The position numbers and the translations under genes are program-made. Shown piece after piece: positions 1-7,752 of a stretch of 24,691 nucleotides of DNA; the first letter of the stretch is position 1, and every line of letters starts with the position of its first letter. Below the pieces are notes generated by a model. It made no database searches. It saw nothing but the letters and a program-made list of their open reading frames with translations, and had not been told where the DNA came from. This DNA is from Rhodobacterales bacterium UBA5972 (GTDB lineage Bacteria; Pseudomonadota; Alphaproteobacteria; Rhodobacterales; Rhodobacteraceae), in the NCBI GenBank assembly GCA_002430125.1, contig DJBQ01000176.1, positions 1-24,691 of the forward strand, given 5' to 3'.

Positions 1-216
1 CTGGTTGGCCGGAGTAAAACTCCATCAATGTTAAGTTTTCTGTTTTCAGAGGCGGGATGGGGGCAGATGACAACACACTTCAGGTTGAAGACAACAAATC
101 CGTAACAGAGCACCATGAATCAGGGCATGAGTAAGAAAATGTCCCCCATGTGTCCCCCAGAGAGCTTGGATTCGCAACGGCTTTCCGTGAGTTATATCGT
201 AACTAGTTGATTTTAT
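1..216. other. Gene-free flank beyond the 3' end of tRNA-Met
   Basis: No convincing gene lies here. The only open frames are a 25-codon plus-strand frame (57-134) and a minus-strand frame that runs into the tRNA, and both look like chance. Visible structure is a 5-bp hairpin GGAGT-AAA-ACTCC at 11-23 and a near-tandem GTCCCCCA repeat at 141-159. The stretch directly follows the tRNA 3' end, which is where tyrosine-integrase elements usually insert, so it could be the end of an island continuing off the window. That is inference, since no integrase is visible. Confidence 0.4.
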
Positions 217-293
217 TGGTGGCGGCGCAGGGATTTGAACCCCGGACACGCGGATTATGATTCCGCTGCTCTAACCAACTGAGCTACGCCGCC
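217..293 (-). tRNA. tRNA-Met (CAT), elongator type
   Basis: The minus strand folds into a complete 77-nt cloverleaf. The 7-bp acceptor stem is GGCGGCG/CGCCGCC, the D arm contains TAGCTCAGTTGGTTAGAGC, and the anticodon stem GCGGA/TCCGC encloses loop ATCATAA with anticodon CAT. The T arm includes GGTTCAAATCC, and the CCA tail is encoded at 217-219. A paired first acceptor base argues against initiator tRNA. The overall sequence resembles the alphaproteobacterial elongator tRNA-Met more than the lysidine-modified tRNA-Ile2, but that distinction is not proven. Confidence 0.93.
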
Positions 294-305
294 ACGGTGA
301 TGGGG

Positions 306-333
306 ATTTAGGGGAGTCGGACTCGCGCGTCAA
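306..333 (-). promoter_or_regulatory. Putative tRNA-Met promoter
   Basis: On the minus strand TTGACG (333-328) is followed after 16 nt by CTAAAT (311-306), about 13 nt before the mature tRNA 5' end. The -35 is a good sigma-70 match; the -10 is weak. The same N16-CTAAAT arrangement occurs in front of the tRNA-Gly gene at 12982-13009, which supports both calls. Confidence 0.45.
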
Positions 334-474
334 GGGGCCTCTGGTGGTGTTTCCTGCTTCCCACAGATGGCACGAACCGGCGCAAACGAAAATTCGGTTC
401 CATCAAAGCGGGCGGTGGGACATAGTGGCCGTATTCCGGTCAGACGATCAAATCACAGAGGGGAGTATCACGCG

Positions 475-2640
475 ATGTTTAATGGAGCCCGCGGGCCGTT
501 GCGTCTTGATGTCGAAATGCCGGTGACAGGGTATTTTTCCCGCCAGTCAGCATGTCATGGGCAAACGTTACAGTTAAAGGTTTCGGCGAACAAAGGTGGG
601 CCGGTTGGCGCAAGGATTTTAAGGCTGCGCAGCGGCGATGCAAATCCGGCTGGGCCGGGCATGGTTTTTGATGACGTGAAGGTCCTTCCGACATTTCAGG
701 GGGTTCGCCAGAACATTGATATAGGGTCATATGCCGTGCTGCCGGAGGTTGCGACCGACGGCAGTACAACTTTTGCAGTTAATATCCAGCCCTGGTTGAT
801 CAGGCCCACAGGCGCAGTTATCGCGCAGGGGTCCGGATGGTGCCTGCGGCTTGATGAGACCGGAATAACGGCTCAAGTTGGCGAGGTTTCAGTCGATCTG
901 CCGGCTGTCTTGGCGCGAAAATACTGGTACCGCCTTTGGCTGAGTTTTGATGCTGATCGGCAAGTGATTGGTCTGGGTTGCAAAGGGATCCAGGGGCCGC
1001 AGCGACCGGCCAATCCAACCGCTGACGGTTATGTCGAAAGTGACGCTTTGGTGACTGGGATCAAGGGGCCAACCAACTTGGCTGCCGGTCTTGAGGCCGG
1101 GACTTCGGAAGGTCACTTCAACGGCCGGATGGAGCATCCTTGCCTGCTCGACAGTTCCTTCGACCAAGCCCCGCCAAAGAACGCCAAAGTGCTGGCCTTT
1201 TGGGATACATCGCTTGGCATTGCTACACAGATCATGACTGATATTGGCCCAAAGGCGGCGCATGGTCGACTGGTGAATGTCCCGACACGCGCCTTGCGTG
1301 GTAGTGCTTGGCGGGGCGCGCATATGAACTGGGCCGAGGCACCGCAGGATTACGCGGCGGTACATTTCCACGAGGATGATCTTTATGATTGCGGTTGGGA
1401 AACTTCGACAACGATCAAGATCGAGCCGGATTGGCCAAGTGGCGTTTATCTGGTCGAACTGACCAGTGGCGAGGCAATCGACAGGGTGCCGTTTTACGTT
1501 TTGCCACCTAAAAACAGCGCAAAACGGATATGTTTTCTGGCCTCAAGTTTCACCTATCAGGCCTATGCAAACTTCGCGCGACGCAATCTGGATGCGGATT
1601 TGCGGGGTCGGATGGCAGCATGGGATGTACCGCAACATAACCCGGATGACTATGATATTTATGGGTTTTCGATGTATAATCTGCACCCGGACGGGTCTGG
1701 GCATCATTTCAGTTCGCGGCTGCGCCCGGTGATGACGATGCGGCCGGGATTTCTGACGTTTTGTGACAAAAACGGGTCTGGCATCCGGCATTTTCCGGCG
1801 GATACCCATCTTTTGTGGTGGCTGGAAAATCAGGGCTATGATTTTGATGTTGTGACGGACGAGGATCTGGATGATCAGGGGATTGCGCTGATCAAAGGCT
1901 ATGATGTTTTGCTGACCGGCTCGCATCCGGAATATCACACGACCGGCACGATGGACGCCTTGCTTGACTATCAAAAACAGGGCGGAAATTTCTGCTATCT
2001 GGGTGGCAACGGGTTTTATTGGCGGGTTGAACGTAACGAAACCCTGCCGGGAATGCTGGAACTGCGCCGCGCCGAAGTGGGTATGCGGAACTGGGGCACA
2101 GAACCGGGCGAGAGTTATCACCAGCTTAAGCCAACCTATGGCGGATTATGGCGCCGCGCCGGACGGGCGCCGCAACAATTATGCGGCGTTGGGTTTTCGT
2201 CGCAAGGTTCGTTCACCGGCAGCTATTACCGGGTTAACGAGGCGGCACGTATTGGCCCTGCCAGCGGACTGCTTGACGGCATAGATGGGCCGAAAATGGG
2301 CGATTATGGCCTGAATGGCGGCTTTGCAGCAGGGTTCGAACTGGACCGTGCAGACGAGGAATTGGGGACATCGGTTAACGCGGTCATTCTCGCCAGTTCG
2401 GAAAACCACGACGCCAGTTTCACAACCGTCCCCGAAGATGTCTTGTCGCCCGGTGTTTCCAAAACCGGGGTGGAATTTGAAAAGCTGATCCGTTCTGACA
2501 TCGTCTGGTATCCGACTTATTGGGGCGGGCAGGTGTTTTCAGCGGGCTCGATATTCTTTTGCGGCGCGTTGCCGGTGAACAACGGCAAAAACGAGGTGTC
2601 GCGGCTTTTGGATAACGTATTAAAGCGCATGCTGAACTAA
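475..2640 (+). CDS. N,N-dimethylformamidase large-subunit-like protein
   Basis: A 721-residue protein matching the large (beta) subunit of N,N-dimethylformamidase, a mononuclear iron amidohydrolase that splits dimethylformamide into dimethylamine and formate. An N-terminal Ig/LamG-like half includes EGHFNGRMEHP, typical of LamG modules. The C-terminal catalytic half has SFTYQAYAN (Tyr361, Tyr364), YDIYGFSMYNLHPDGSG (residues 393-409) and GSHPEYH (Glu486). As I recall, the known enzyme binds iron with two Tyr and one Glu, and these are the likely counterparts; I could not align them. The ATG at 475 has an AGAGGGGAG Shine-Dalgarno at 457-465; an upstream ATG at 367 only adds unlikely low-complexity sequence. 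The real enzyme also needs a small subunit (about 130 residues), and none is encoded beside it. The substrate may therefore differ from dimethylformamide. No signal peptide is seen. The esterase gene starts 20 nt downstream. Confidence 0.8.
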   Translation: MFNGARGPLRLDVEMPVTGYFSRQSACHGQTLQLKVSANKGGPVGARILRLRSGDANPAGPGMVFDDVKVLPTFQGVRQNIDIGSYAVLPEVATDGSTTFAVNIQPWLIRPTGAVIAQGSGWCLRLDETGITAQVGEVSVDLPAVLARKYWYRLWLSFDADRQVIGLGCKGIQGPQRPANPTADGYVESDALVTGIKGPTNLAAGLEAGTSEGHFNGRMEHPCLLDSSFDQAPPKNAKVLAFWDTSLGIATQIMTDIGPKAAHGRLVNVPTRALRGSAWRGAHMNWAEAPQDYAAVHFHEDDLYDCGWETSTTIKIEPDWPSGVYLVELTSGEAIDRVPFYVLPPKNSAKRICFLASSFTYQAYANFARRNLDADLRGRMAAWDVPQHNPDDYDIYGFSMYNLHPDGSGHHFSSRLRPVMTMRPGFLTFCDKNGSGIRHFPADTHLLWWLENQGYDFDVVTDEDLDDQGIALIKGYDVLLTGSHPEYHTTGTMDALLDYQKQGGNFCYLGGNGFYWRVERNETLPGMLELRRAEVGMRNWGTEPGESYHQLKPTYGGLWRRAGRAPQQLCGVGFSSQGSFTGSYYRVNEAARIGPASGLLDGIDGPKMGDYGLNGGFAAGFELDRADEELGTSVNAVILASSENHDASFTTVPEDVLSPGVSKTGVEFEKLIRSDIVWYPTYWGGQVFSAGSIFFCGALPVNNGKNEVSRLLDNVLKRMLN

Positions 2641-2660
2641 ACCTGTCAGGCGGTGACCGA

Positions 2661-3896
2661 ATGCAGACCAGCCCAATTTCTGGCGGTGCCAACCGTATTG
2701 ATCTGATCCGACCCGATGCACCGGCGCTCGCGGCGTTTGGGGAATATGCCATCGGCGTCCGGACGGACCGGTTGGTTCACCCGGATCAGATCGACGTTCG
2801 GAATGTGACGGAAACCTTGGAACCGCGTTATGACCGGCCATTGGTTTTGGAAATCTGGTACCCTGCGGTTGCCGATACAACGGCAGGTACGCAATATCAC
2901 ACGCTGATCCGGGATGGCGTGACCAAGACCACCTTAACGGGGCGTGCTTGTCGCGAGGCGGTGGCTGCGAACGGGCGGTTTCCTTTGGTGATCCTGTCGC
3001 ATGGTTATCCCGGTAACCGGTTGTTGATGGCACATCTGGGCGAAAATCTGGCCTCCAAAGGCTATGTGGTTGCCGCGATTGACCACACGGACAGCCTTTA
3101 CGAGGATTACGGAGATTTTGGCTCGACGCTGGTGAACCGACCTTTGGATCAGCGGTTTGCAATAGATGCGCTGAACGATCCGATCCATCCGCTGGCGGGG
3201 ATAACGGACACCGAAAACGTGGCGGTGATCGGTTATTCAATGGGCGCTTACGGGGCTTTGGTATTCGGCGGGGCTGGGGTGTCGCAGGTGGCCGTTGATT
3301 TTGACGGTGGTGCACCGCAGGGCCTGCTTGCGGGTCATATGGCAGGCAGCCGAACACTCGCGGGTTTGGTTGACCCCCGGGTGAAGTGCATCGTTCCGAT
3401 TGGGCCATGGGGTGCGCAGCGCGGCGTCTGGCAAAATGGCGGGCTTGCCGGGCTTGCCAAACCGGCGCTGATTATCGGTGGCAGCCGTGATGTGACGTCA
3501 GGGTATCGGGATGGTATCCGGCGGATATTTGAGCAGGCGAAAGGCACGCAGCGGCATTTGCTGACGTTTGAAGGTGCTGGCCACAATGCTGCCGCGCCGA
3601 TTCCAGCGCCGGTTGAAAGTTGGATCGAATCCGAGGCGTTGGGGTTCTCGCCGTTTGAACATTACGCCGATACGATTTGGGACAACGTTAGGATGAACAA
3701 CATCGCGCAACACTTTGTCGCGGCGTTTCTGAGGCTGCATTTGAAAGCCGACAGTGAAATGGCGGCATATCTGGGGTTGACCCAAGGCACGCCTGATCCA
3801 TCTTTTGCACCAATCCCTGATGGCGCTGATTGGCCGGGATTCCCGGCAGGCAGCACATTGGGCTTGCGGTTTGAGACTTTGGCCAAGGGGATGTGA
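2661..3896 (+). CDS. Alpha/beta hydrolase, PAF-acetylhydrolase/dienelactone hydrolase type
   Basis: A 411-residue serine hydrolase. The nucleophile elbow is GYSMG with Ser193. Asp277 in GGSRDVTSGY and His308 in GAGHNAA complete a plausible triad, and LVILSHGYPGN holds the oxyanion region. The N-terminal part (FGEYAIGVRTDRLVHP ... LEIWYPA) is typical of the platelet-activating-factor acetylhydrolase/dienelactone hydrolase group, which cleaves short-chain esters; the substrate cannot be read from sequence. It lies 20 nt after the DMFase-like gene on the same strand, so the two are probably co-transcribed and may act on one compound. The Shine-Dalgarno is weak (AGGCGGTGA). No secretion signal is evident. 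Confidence 0.75.
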   Translation: MQTSPISGGANRIDLIRPDAPALAAFGEYAIGVRTDRLVHPDQIDVRNVTETLEPRYDRPLVLEIWYPAVADTTAGTQYHTLIRDGVTKTTLTGRACREAVAANGRFPLVILSHGYPGNRLLMAHLGENLASKGYVVAAIDHTDSLYEDYGDFGSTLVNRPLDQRFAIDALNDPIHPLAGITDTENVAVIGYSMGAYGALVFGGAGVSQVAVDFDGGAPQGLLAGHMAGSRTLAGLVDPRVKCIVPIGPWGAQRGVWQNGGLAGLAKPALIIGGSRDVTSGYRDGIRRIFEQAKGTQRHLLTFEGAGHNAAAPIPAPVESWIESEALGFSPFEHYADTIWDNVRMNNIAQHFVAAFLRLHLKADSEMAAYLGLTQGTPDPSFAPIPDGADWPGFPAGSTLGLRFETLAKGM

Positions 3897-4059
3897 CCAT
3901 GCGTTAATCGTTGGCTTGCAAGAGGTCCGCACCTGTTCTCAGACGGCGCAGTAGGTTAACATCATCGCTTTTAGATGGACAAAAGCCGCGTCTCAGGGCA
4001 TCACCCAAAGCCAAAGCGTGAAACACATACACGCGCACAAAATACGATCGGATTGCCTG

Positions 4060-4752
4060 ATGAACATGATGAAAATCGTTGCGGTTCCCACCCACCCCGA
4101 AGGCTGGCGGTTCATCGCGATTTTCGCGCTCATTACGTTAGCGCTGGCATGGCTGTGGGCCCCGTTGTTTTGGCCCGGTTTGGGCCTGACGATCTGGTGT
4201 TACTATTTCTTCCGCGATCCTGAACGCGCTGTGCCGCAACGCGAGGGACTGATCGTTTCGCCCGCAGACGGCGTGGTGTCGTTGATCGTGCGGATGGTGC
4301 CGCCGACAGAACTTGATCTGGGTGTTGAGGAACGGGTCAGGGTGTCGGTTTTCATGAATGTATTCAATTGCCACGTGAACCGCGCACCAATTGCCGGGAC
4401 GATCCGCAAAGTGGTGTACCATTCCGGTAAATTCCTGAACGCGAGCCTTGATAAAGCCAGTGAACATAACGAGCGTAACGCGATTACCATTGAATATGCC
4501 GACGGCAAACAGATCGGGATCGTGCAGATCGCAGGCTTGGTTGCGCGCCGGATTTTGTGTTGGAGCAAGGCCGGGCAAGACATCGCCACCGGAGAACGCT
4601 TCGGCTTGATCCGGTTTGGCAGCCGACTGGATGTGTTCTTACCGGCTGGTGTTGAACCACTGGTCACACTGGGGCAATCCACCACGGCAGGCGAAACTAT
4701 TCTGGCCGATCTGAATATCTCCGAGCCCGCCCGCATCGCACGGATGATTTAA
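4060..4752 (+). CDS. psd: Phosphatidylserine decarboxylase, short (archaeal-type) form
   Basis: This enzyme decarboxylates phosphatidylserine to phosphatidylethanolamine at the inner membrane. The 230-residue length fits the short proenzyme family. An N-terminal hydrophobic segment ([20 protein letters not shown]) anchors it, followed by the conserved [15 protein letters not shown] and FNCHVNRAP blocks. Self-cleavage to form the pyruvoyl group should occur at Gly187-Ser188 in [13 protein letters not shown]. The start is uncertain. A GTG at 4018 extends the frame by 14 residues, but homologues begin just before the membrane segment, so I chose the ATG at 4060; ATGs at 4066 and 4069 are also possible, and none has a strong Shine-Dalgarno. 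pssA begins 2 nt after the stop, so the two consecutive steps of phosphatidylethanolamine synthesis sit in one operon. The 163 nt before this gene hold nothing I recognise. Confidence 0.92.
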   Translation: MNMMKIVAVPTHPEGWRFIAIFALITLALAWLWAPLFWPGLGLTIWCYYFFRDPERAVPQREGLIVSPADGVVSLIVRMVPPTELDLGVEERVRVSVFMNVFNCHVNRAPIAGTIRKVVYHSGKFLNASLDKASEHNERNAITIEYADGKQIGIVQIAGLVARRILCWSKAGQDIATGERFGLIRFGSRLDVFLPAGVEPLVTLGQSTTAGETILADLNISEPARIARMI

Positions 4753-4754
4753 TC

Positions 4755-5540
4755 ATGGTGAAAATTCGCACCCGCAAACCTCGGTCTTTCCGCCAGTTGA
4801 TCCCGAACCTGCTGACGATATTCGTGATTTGTGCTGGCTTGACCTCGGTCCGGTTCGGGATGGATGGAAAATACGGGTTTGCGTTGCTGCTGATCGTTTT
4901 AGCAGCGGTTCTGGATGCGGCCGACGGCAAGCTGGCGCGGTTTTTGGACAGTGTTACGCCGATTGGGGCCGAACTGGATTCTTTAGCGGATTTTTTCAAT
5001 TTCGGCATCGCGCCAGGGCTGTTGATTTACTTCGCGATTTTCGCTGGGACCGAGCACGCCAATCTTGGCTGGTTGGCGGTTCTGGTTCTGGCGGTATGCT
5101 GCGCATTGCGGTTGGCGCGGTTCAATGTAGCCCTTGATTCAGATGAGGAACCTACCTGGAAGAACCAGTATTTTGTCGGCGTTCCTGCTCCGGCAGCCGG
5201 GTGCCTTGCGCTGTTGCCAATGTTTTTTCTGATGCTTGGGATTGCCGAAATCCGCGACTTTCCGGTATTGATTTTTGCCTATCTGGTGATCGTCGGGCTG
5301 TTGGCTGTTTCGACCGTGCCCACAATGTCGATCAAGCATCTTAAGATCGCCCAGGAGTGGTATCTGGTGGTGCTGCTAAGTGGCACCGCCTTTCTTGCCT
5401 CGCTGGTTGTTTACACTTGGCAGACGCTGATTGCGGGCTGCGCGATCTATCTTTTGTCCGTTTTCTTTTCAGCCAGTCGTTATTACCGGCAACTGAAACG
5501 CGCCGAAGCTGGCGCCGATGACAAAGCGCCCAAAGCCTAA
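4755..5540 (+). CDS. pssA: CDP-diacylglycerol-serine O-phosphatidyltransferase
   Basis: This integral membrane enzyme makes phosphatidylserine from CDP-diacylglycerol and serine, the substrate of the psd product encoded just upstream. The 261-residue protein carries the complete CDP-alcohol phosphotransferase signature DG-x2-AR-x8-G-x3-D-x3-D as Asp57, Gly58, Ala61, Arg62, Gly71, Asp75 and Asp79. Several hydrophobic helices follow, for example LAVLVLAVCCALRLARF and FPVLIFAYLVIVGLLAV. The basic N-terminus (MVKIRTRKPRSFRQLIPN) and short charged C-terminus should be cytoplasmic. The PssA type II call rests on the motif and the psd neighbour; phosphatidylglycerophosphate synthase shares the motif but not the context. 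Confidence 0.93.
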   Translation: MVKIRTRKPRSFRQLIPNLLTIFVICAGLTSVRFGMDGKYGFALLLIVLAAVLDAADGKLARFLDSVTPIGAELDSLADFFNFGIAPGLLIYFAIFAGTEHANLGWLAVLVLAVCCALRLARFNVALDSDEEPTWKNQYFVGVPAPAAGCLALLPMFFLMLGIAEIRDFPVLIFAYLVIVGLLAVSTVPTMSIKHLKIAQEWYLVVLLSGTAFLASLVVYTWQTLIAGCAIYLLSVFFSASRYYRQLKRAEAGADDKAPKA

Positions 5541-5580
5541 TGCAGGCCGCCATTTTCCACCTTAATCAGGAGTCCCGTCC

Positions 5581-6636
5581 ATGACCGCCCAAATGCAACG
5601 TATCGTTCTTGCCTCCCGTCCGAAAGCAGCCCCTCAGCCCGAGAATTTTCGGTTTGAAACTGCGCCAATTCCGGTGCCTGGAGCGGGTCAAATGCTGGTG
5701 CGGGTGATCTGGCTGTCGCTTGATCCCTATATGCGCGGTCGGATGGATGATGGTGCGTCTTATGCGCAACCGGTGCCGATTGGCGGCGTGATGGAAGGTG
5801 GGGCAGTGGGCCAAATTGTTGCCTCAAATATTGGTGGCTTCAAGGTTGGTGAATTCGTTAACGGCCCGTTTGGCTGGCAAAGTCACGCGATTTCCGATGG
5901 CACGAAGGTACGCAAGCTTGACCCGGCCCTGGCGCCGATTTCAACTGCTGTTGGGGTGTTGGGTATGCCGGGGATTACCGCCTTTGTCGGCCTGAACGAT
6001 CATGGTCGTCCAAAGGCCGGCGAGACGCTGGTGGTATCGGCGGCAACCGGGGCTGTGGGGTCTTTGGTCGGCCAATTGGGCAAGGCCTATGGCCTGCGGG
6101 TTGTTGGTGTCGCTGGCGGCGCCGATAAATGCGCTTATGCGGTTGAAGAACTGGGTTTTGACGCGTGTTTGGATCACCGCGCAGCAGGAGATGCGCGCGC
6201 ATTACGTGCACAGATGACCGAGGCTTGCCCGAAGGGTGTTGATATCTATTTTGAAAATGTCGGCGGCAAAACGCTGGAGGCAGTGATCCCGCTGATGAAC
6301 GTCCATGGCCGTATTCCAATTTGCGGTATGATCAGCTGGTATAATTCCGGCGGTCTTGGGGCCGGTGCCTCTGAGGGGGCGAACCTGTTGCCGCAGGTTT
6401 GGCGAAACATATTGGTGAAACGTCTGAGCTTGCGCGGCTTTATCATCAGCGATCATTATGACCGTTTCCCGGATTTCGTAAAAGAAGTCTCAGGCCATAT
6501 CCGCGACGGACGGGTCAAATACCGCGAAAGTGTCGCCGAAGGTCTGGCAGCCGCTCCTGAGGCATTCATGAAACTGTTGCAGGGCGGCAATTTCGGCAAG
6601 CAATTGGTGCGGATTTCGGATGATCCCACCCGTTGA
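5581..6636 (+). CDS. NADP-dependent oxidoreductase, zinc-free MDR (CurA/2-alkenal reductase-like)
   Basis: A 351-residue medium-chain reductase of the leukotriene B4 dehydrogenase/CurA group, which reduces activated double bonds of alpha,beta-unsaturated aldehydes and ketones with NADPH. Seen: the N-terminal block WLSLDPYMRGRM, the nucleotide-binding loop VSAATGAVGSLVGQLGKA, and FENVGGKTLEAVIPLMN. The cysteines and histidines that bind zinc in alcohol dehydrogenases are absent. Shine-Dalgarno AGGAG lies at 5567-5571. The gene starts 40 nt after pssA and could be read through from it, but a functional link to lipid synthesis is not evident. The true substrate is unknown. Confidence 0.85.
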   Translation: MTAQMQRIVLASRPKAAPQPENFRFETAPIPVPGAGQMLVRVIWLSLDPYMRGRMDDGASYAQPVPIGGVMEGGAVGQIVASNIGGFKVGEFVNGPFGWQSHAISDGTKVRKLDPALAPISTAVGVLGMPGITAFVGLNDHGRPKAGETLVVSAATGAVGSLVGQLGKAYGLRVVGVAGGADKCAYAVEELGFDACLDHRAAGDARALRAQMTEACPKGVDIYFENVGGKTLEAVIPLMNVHGRIPICGMISWYNSGGLGAGASEGANLLPQVWRNILVKRLSLRGFIISDHYDRFPDFVKEVSGHIRDGRVKYRESVAEGLAAAPEAFMKLLQGGNFGKQLVRISDDPTR

Positions 6637-6714
6637 TTTGCTGATTAATGCTGACCTAAGCCATTGAGCTGACGCTAGTCATACAGCCATGTTGCACAGA
6701 AAAGGGGTTGCGCC

Positions 6715-7743
6715 GTGAAAGTCATCCATTCCGAAGATCATCGCTATCATTTCCCTCAGGGCGAAATTTCCGGTGGTCAGTTCGTCACACCGTTTGAACG
6801 CCCCTCGCGGGTTGAATATATCCTGTCACGGCTGAAAGAGGTCGGGATGACGGATATTTCTGCCCCGGATGCGATTGACTGGGCGCCGGTCAAAACCATC
6901 CACGATGCTAAGTTTCTGGAGTTTCTGGAAACCTGTTGGGCGGAATGGGTCGCTGAGGGATACCTCGGTGAAATCCTGCCTTTGGGATTTCCAGCTCGTC
7001 GGATGCAATTGCGACGGCCGAACCATATTGATGGTAAGATTGGCTATTATTGCCTGGCCACAGAAACCGCGATCACCAAAGGCACGTGGCGGGCGGCACA
7101 AGCGTCTTGCGCGGTTGCCCAAACGGCGCAACGGTTGGTATCTGGTGGCGCACGCAGCGCTTTCGCGTTATGTCGGCCGCCCGGACATCACGCGGCAAGC
7201 GACATGTATGGCGGGTATTGTTTTCTGAACAATGCGGCAATCACAGCGCAGATGTTTCTGGATCAGGGGGCCGCAAAAGTCGCTATACTGGACGTCGATT
7301 TTCATCATGGAAACGGCACGCAAGATATTTTCTATGAACGCGATGACGTGCTTTTCTGCTCGATGCATGGTGCGCCCGAAGATGCATTTCCGTTCTTCCT
7401 TGGCTACGGCGATGAAACCGGCGCAGGTCGCGGCGAGGGATTCAACGTCAATTATCCCATGCCGCCGGGGACTGGTTTTGCGGTTTGGAAATCGGCATTT
7501 GAGGACGCTTTACAAAAGATCAAAGCGTTTGGGGCCGAGGCTGTGGTCGTGTCTTTGGGGGTTGATACCTATAAAGACGATCCGATTTCCTTTTTCAAAC
7601 TCGATAGCCCGGATTTTCTGGTGATCGGCCAACGGATTGCAAGTCTGGGCCTGCCAACCTTATTCGTGATGGAAGGCGGTTACGCGATCGACGCGATTGG
7701 CCTGAATACCGTCAATGTGCTGGAAGGGTTTGCAAACAGTTAA
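6715..7743 (+). CDS. Acetylpolyamine amidohydrolase (histone-deacetylase fold)
   Basis: This zinc hydrolase of the arginase/deacetylase fold removes acetyl groups from acetylated polyamines. The 342-residue protein has all catalytic residues: His158 and His159 in RPPGHHAA, zinc ligands Asp195 and His197 in LDVDFHHGNGTQ and Asp284 in SLGVDTYKDDP, and transition-state Tyr323 in MEGGYA. As I recall, these numbers coincide with the characterised Mycoplana ramosa enzyme (341 residues), which favours this over acetoin-utilisation or histone-deacetylase-like relatives. The start is GTG with an AAAGGGG Shine-Dalgarno about 8 nt upstream. The 78 nt before it show no clear promoter. It converges with the amidase gene, with only 9 nt between the stop codons. 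Confidence 0.88.
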   Translation: MKVIHSEDHRYHFPQGEISGGQFVTPFERPSRVEYILSRLKEVGMTDISAPDAIDWAPVKTIHDAKFLEFLETCWAEWVAEGYLGEILPLGFPARRMQLRRPNHIDGKIGYYCLATETAITKGTWRAAQASCAVAQTAQRLVSGGARSAFALCRPPGHHAASDMYGGYCFLNNAAITAQMFLDQGAAKVAILDVDFHHGNGTQDIFYERDDVLFCSMHGAPEDAFPFFLGYGDETGAGRGEGFNVNYPMPPGTGFAVWKSAFEDALQKIKAFGAEAVVVSLGVDTYKDDPISFFKLDSPDFLVIGQRIASLGLPTLFVMEGGYAIDAIGLNTVNVLEGFANS

Positions 7744-7752
7744 TGCCCCACC

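Noticed and set aside
46..249. 67-codon minus-strand frame overlapping the tRNA
   Set aside because: It begins inside the tRNA-Met gene and has no ribosome binding site; the coding appearance is chance.
367..474. 36-residue extension of the DMFase-like protein
   Set aside because: It is Arg/Ser-rich with no resemblance to the family; ATG 475 has a strong AGAGGGGAG site.
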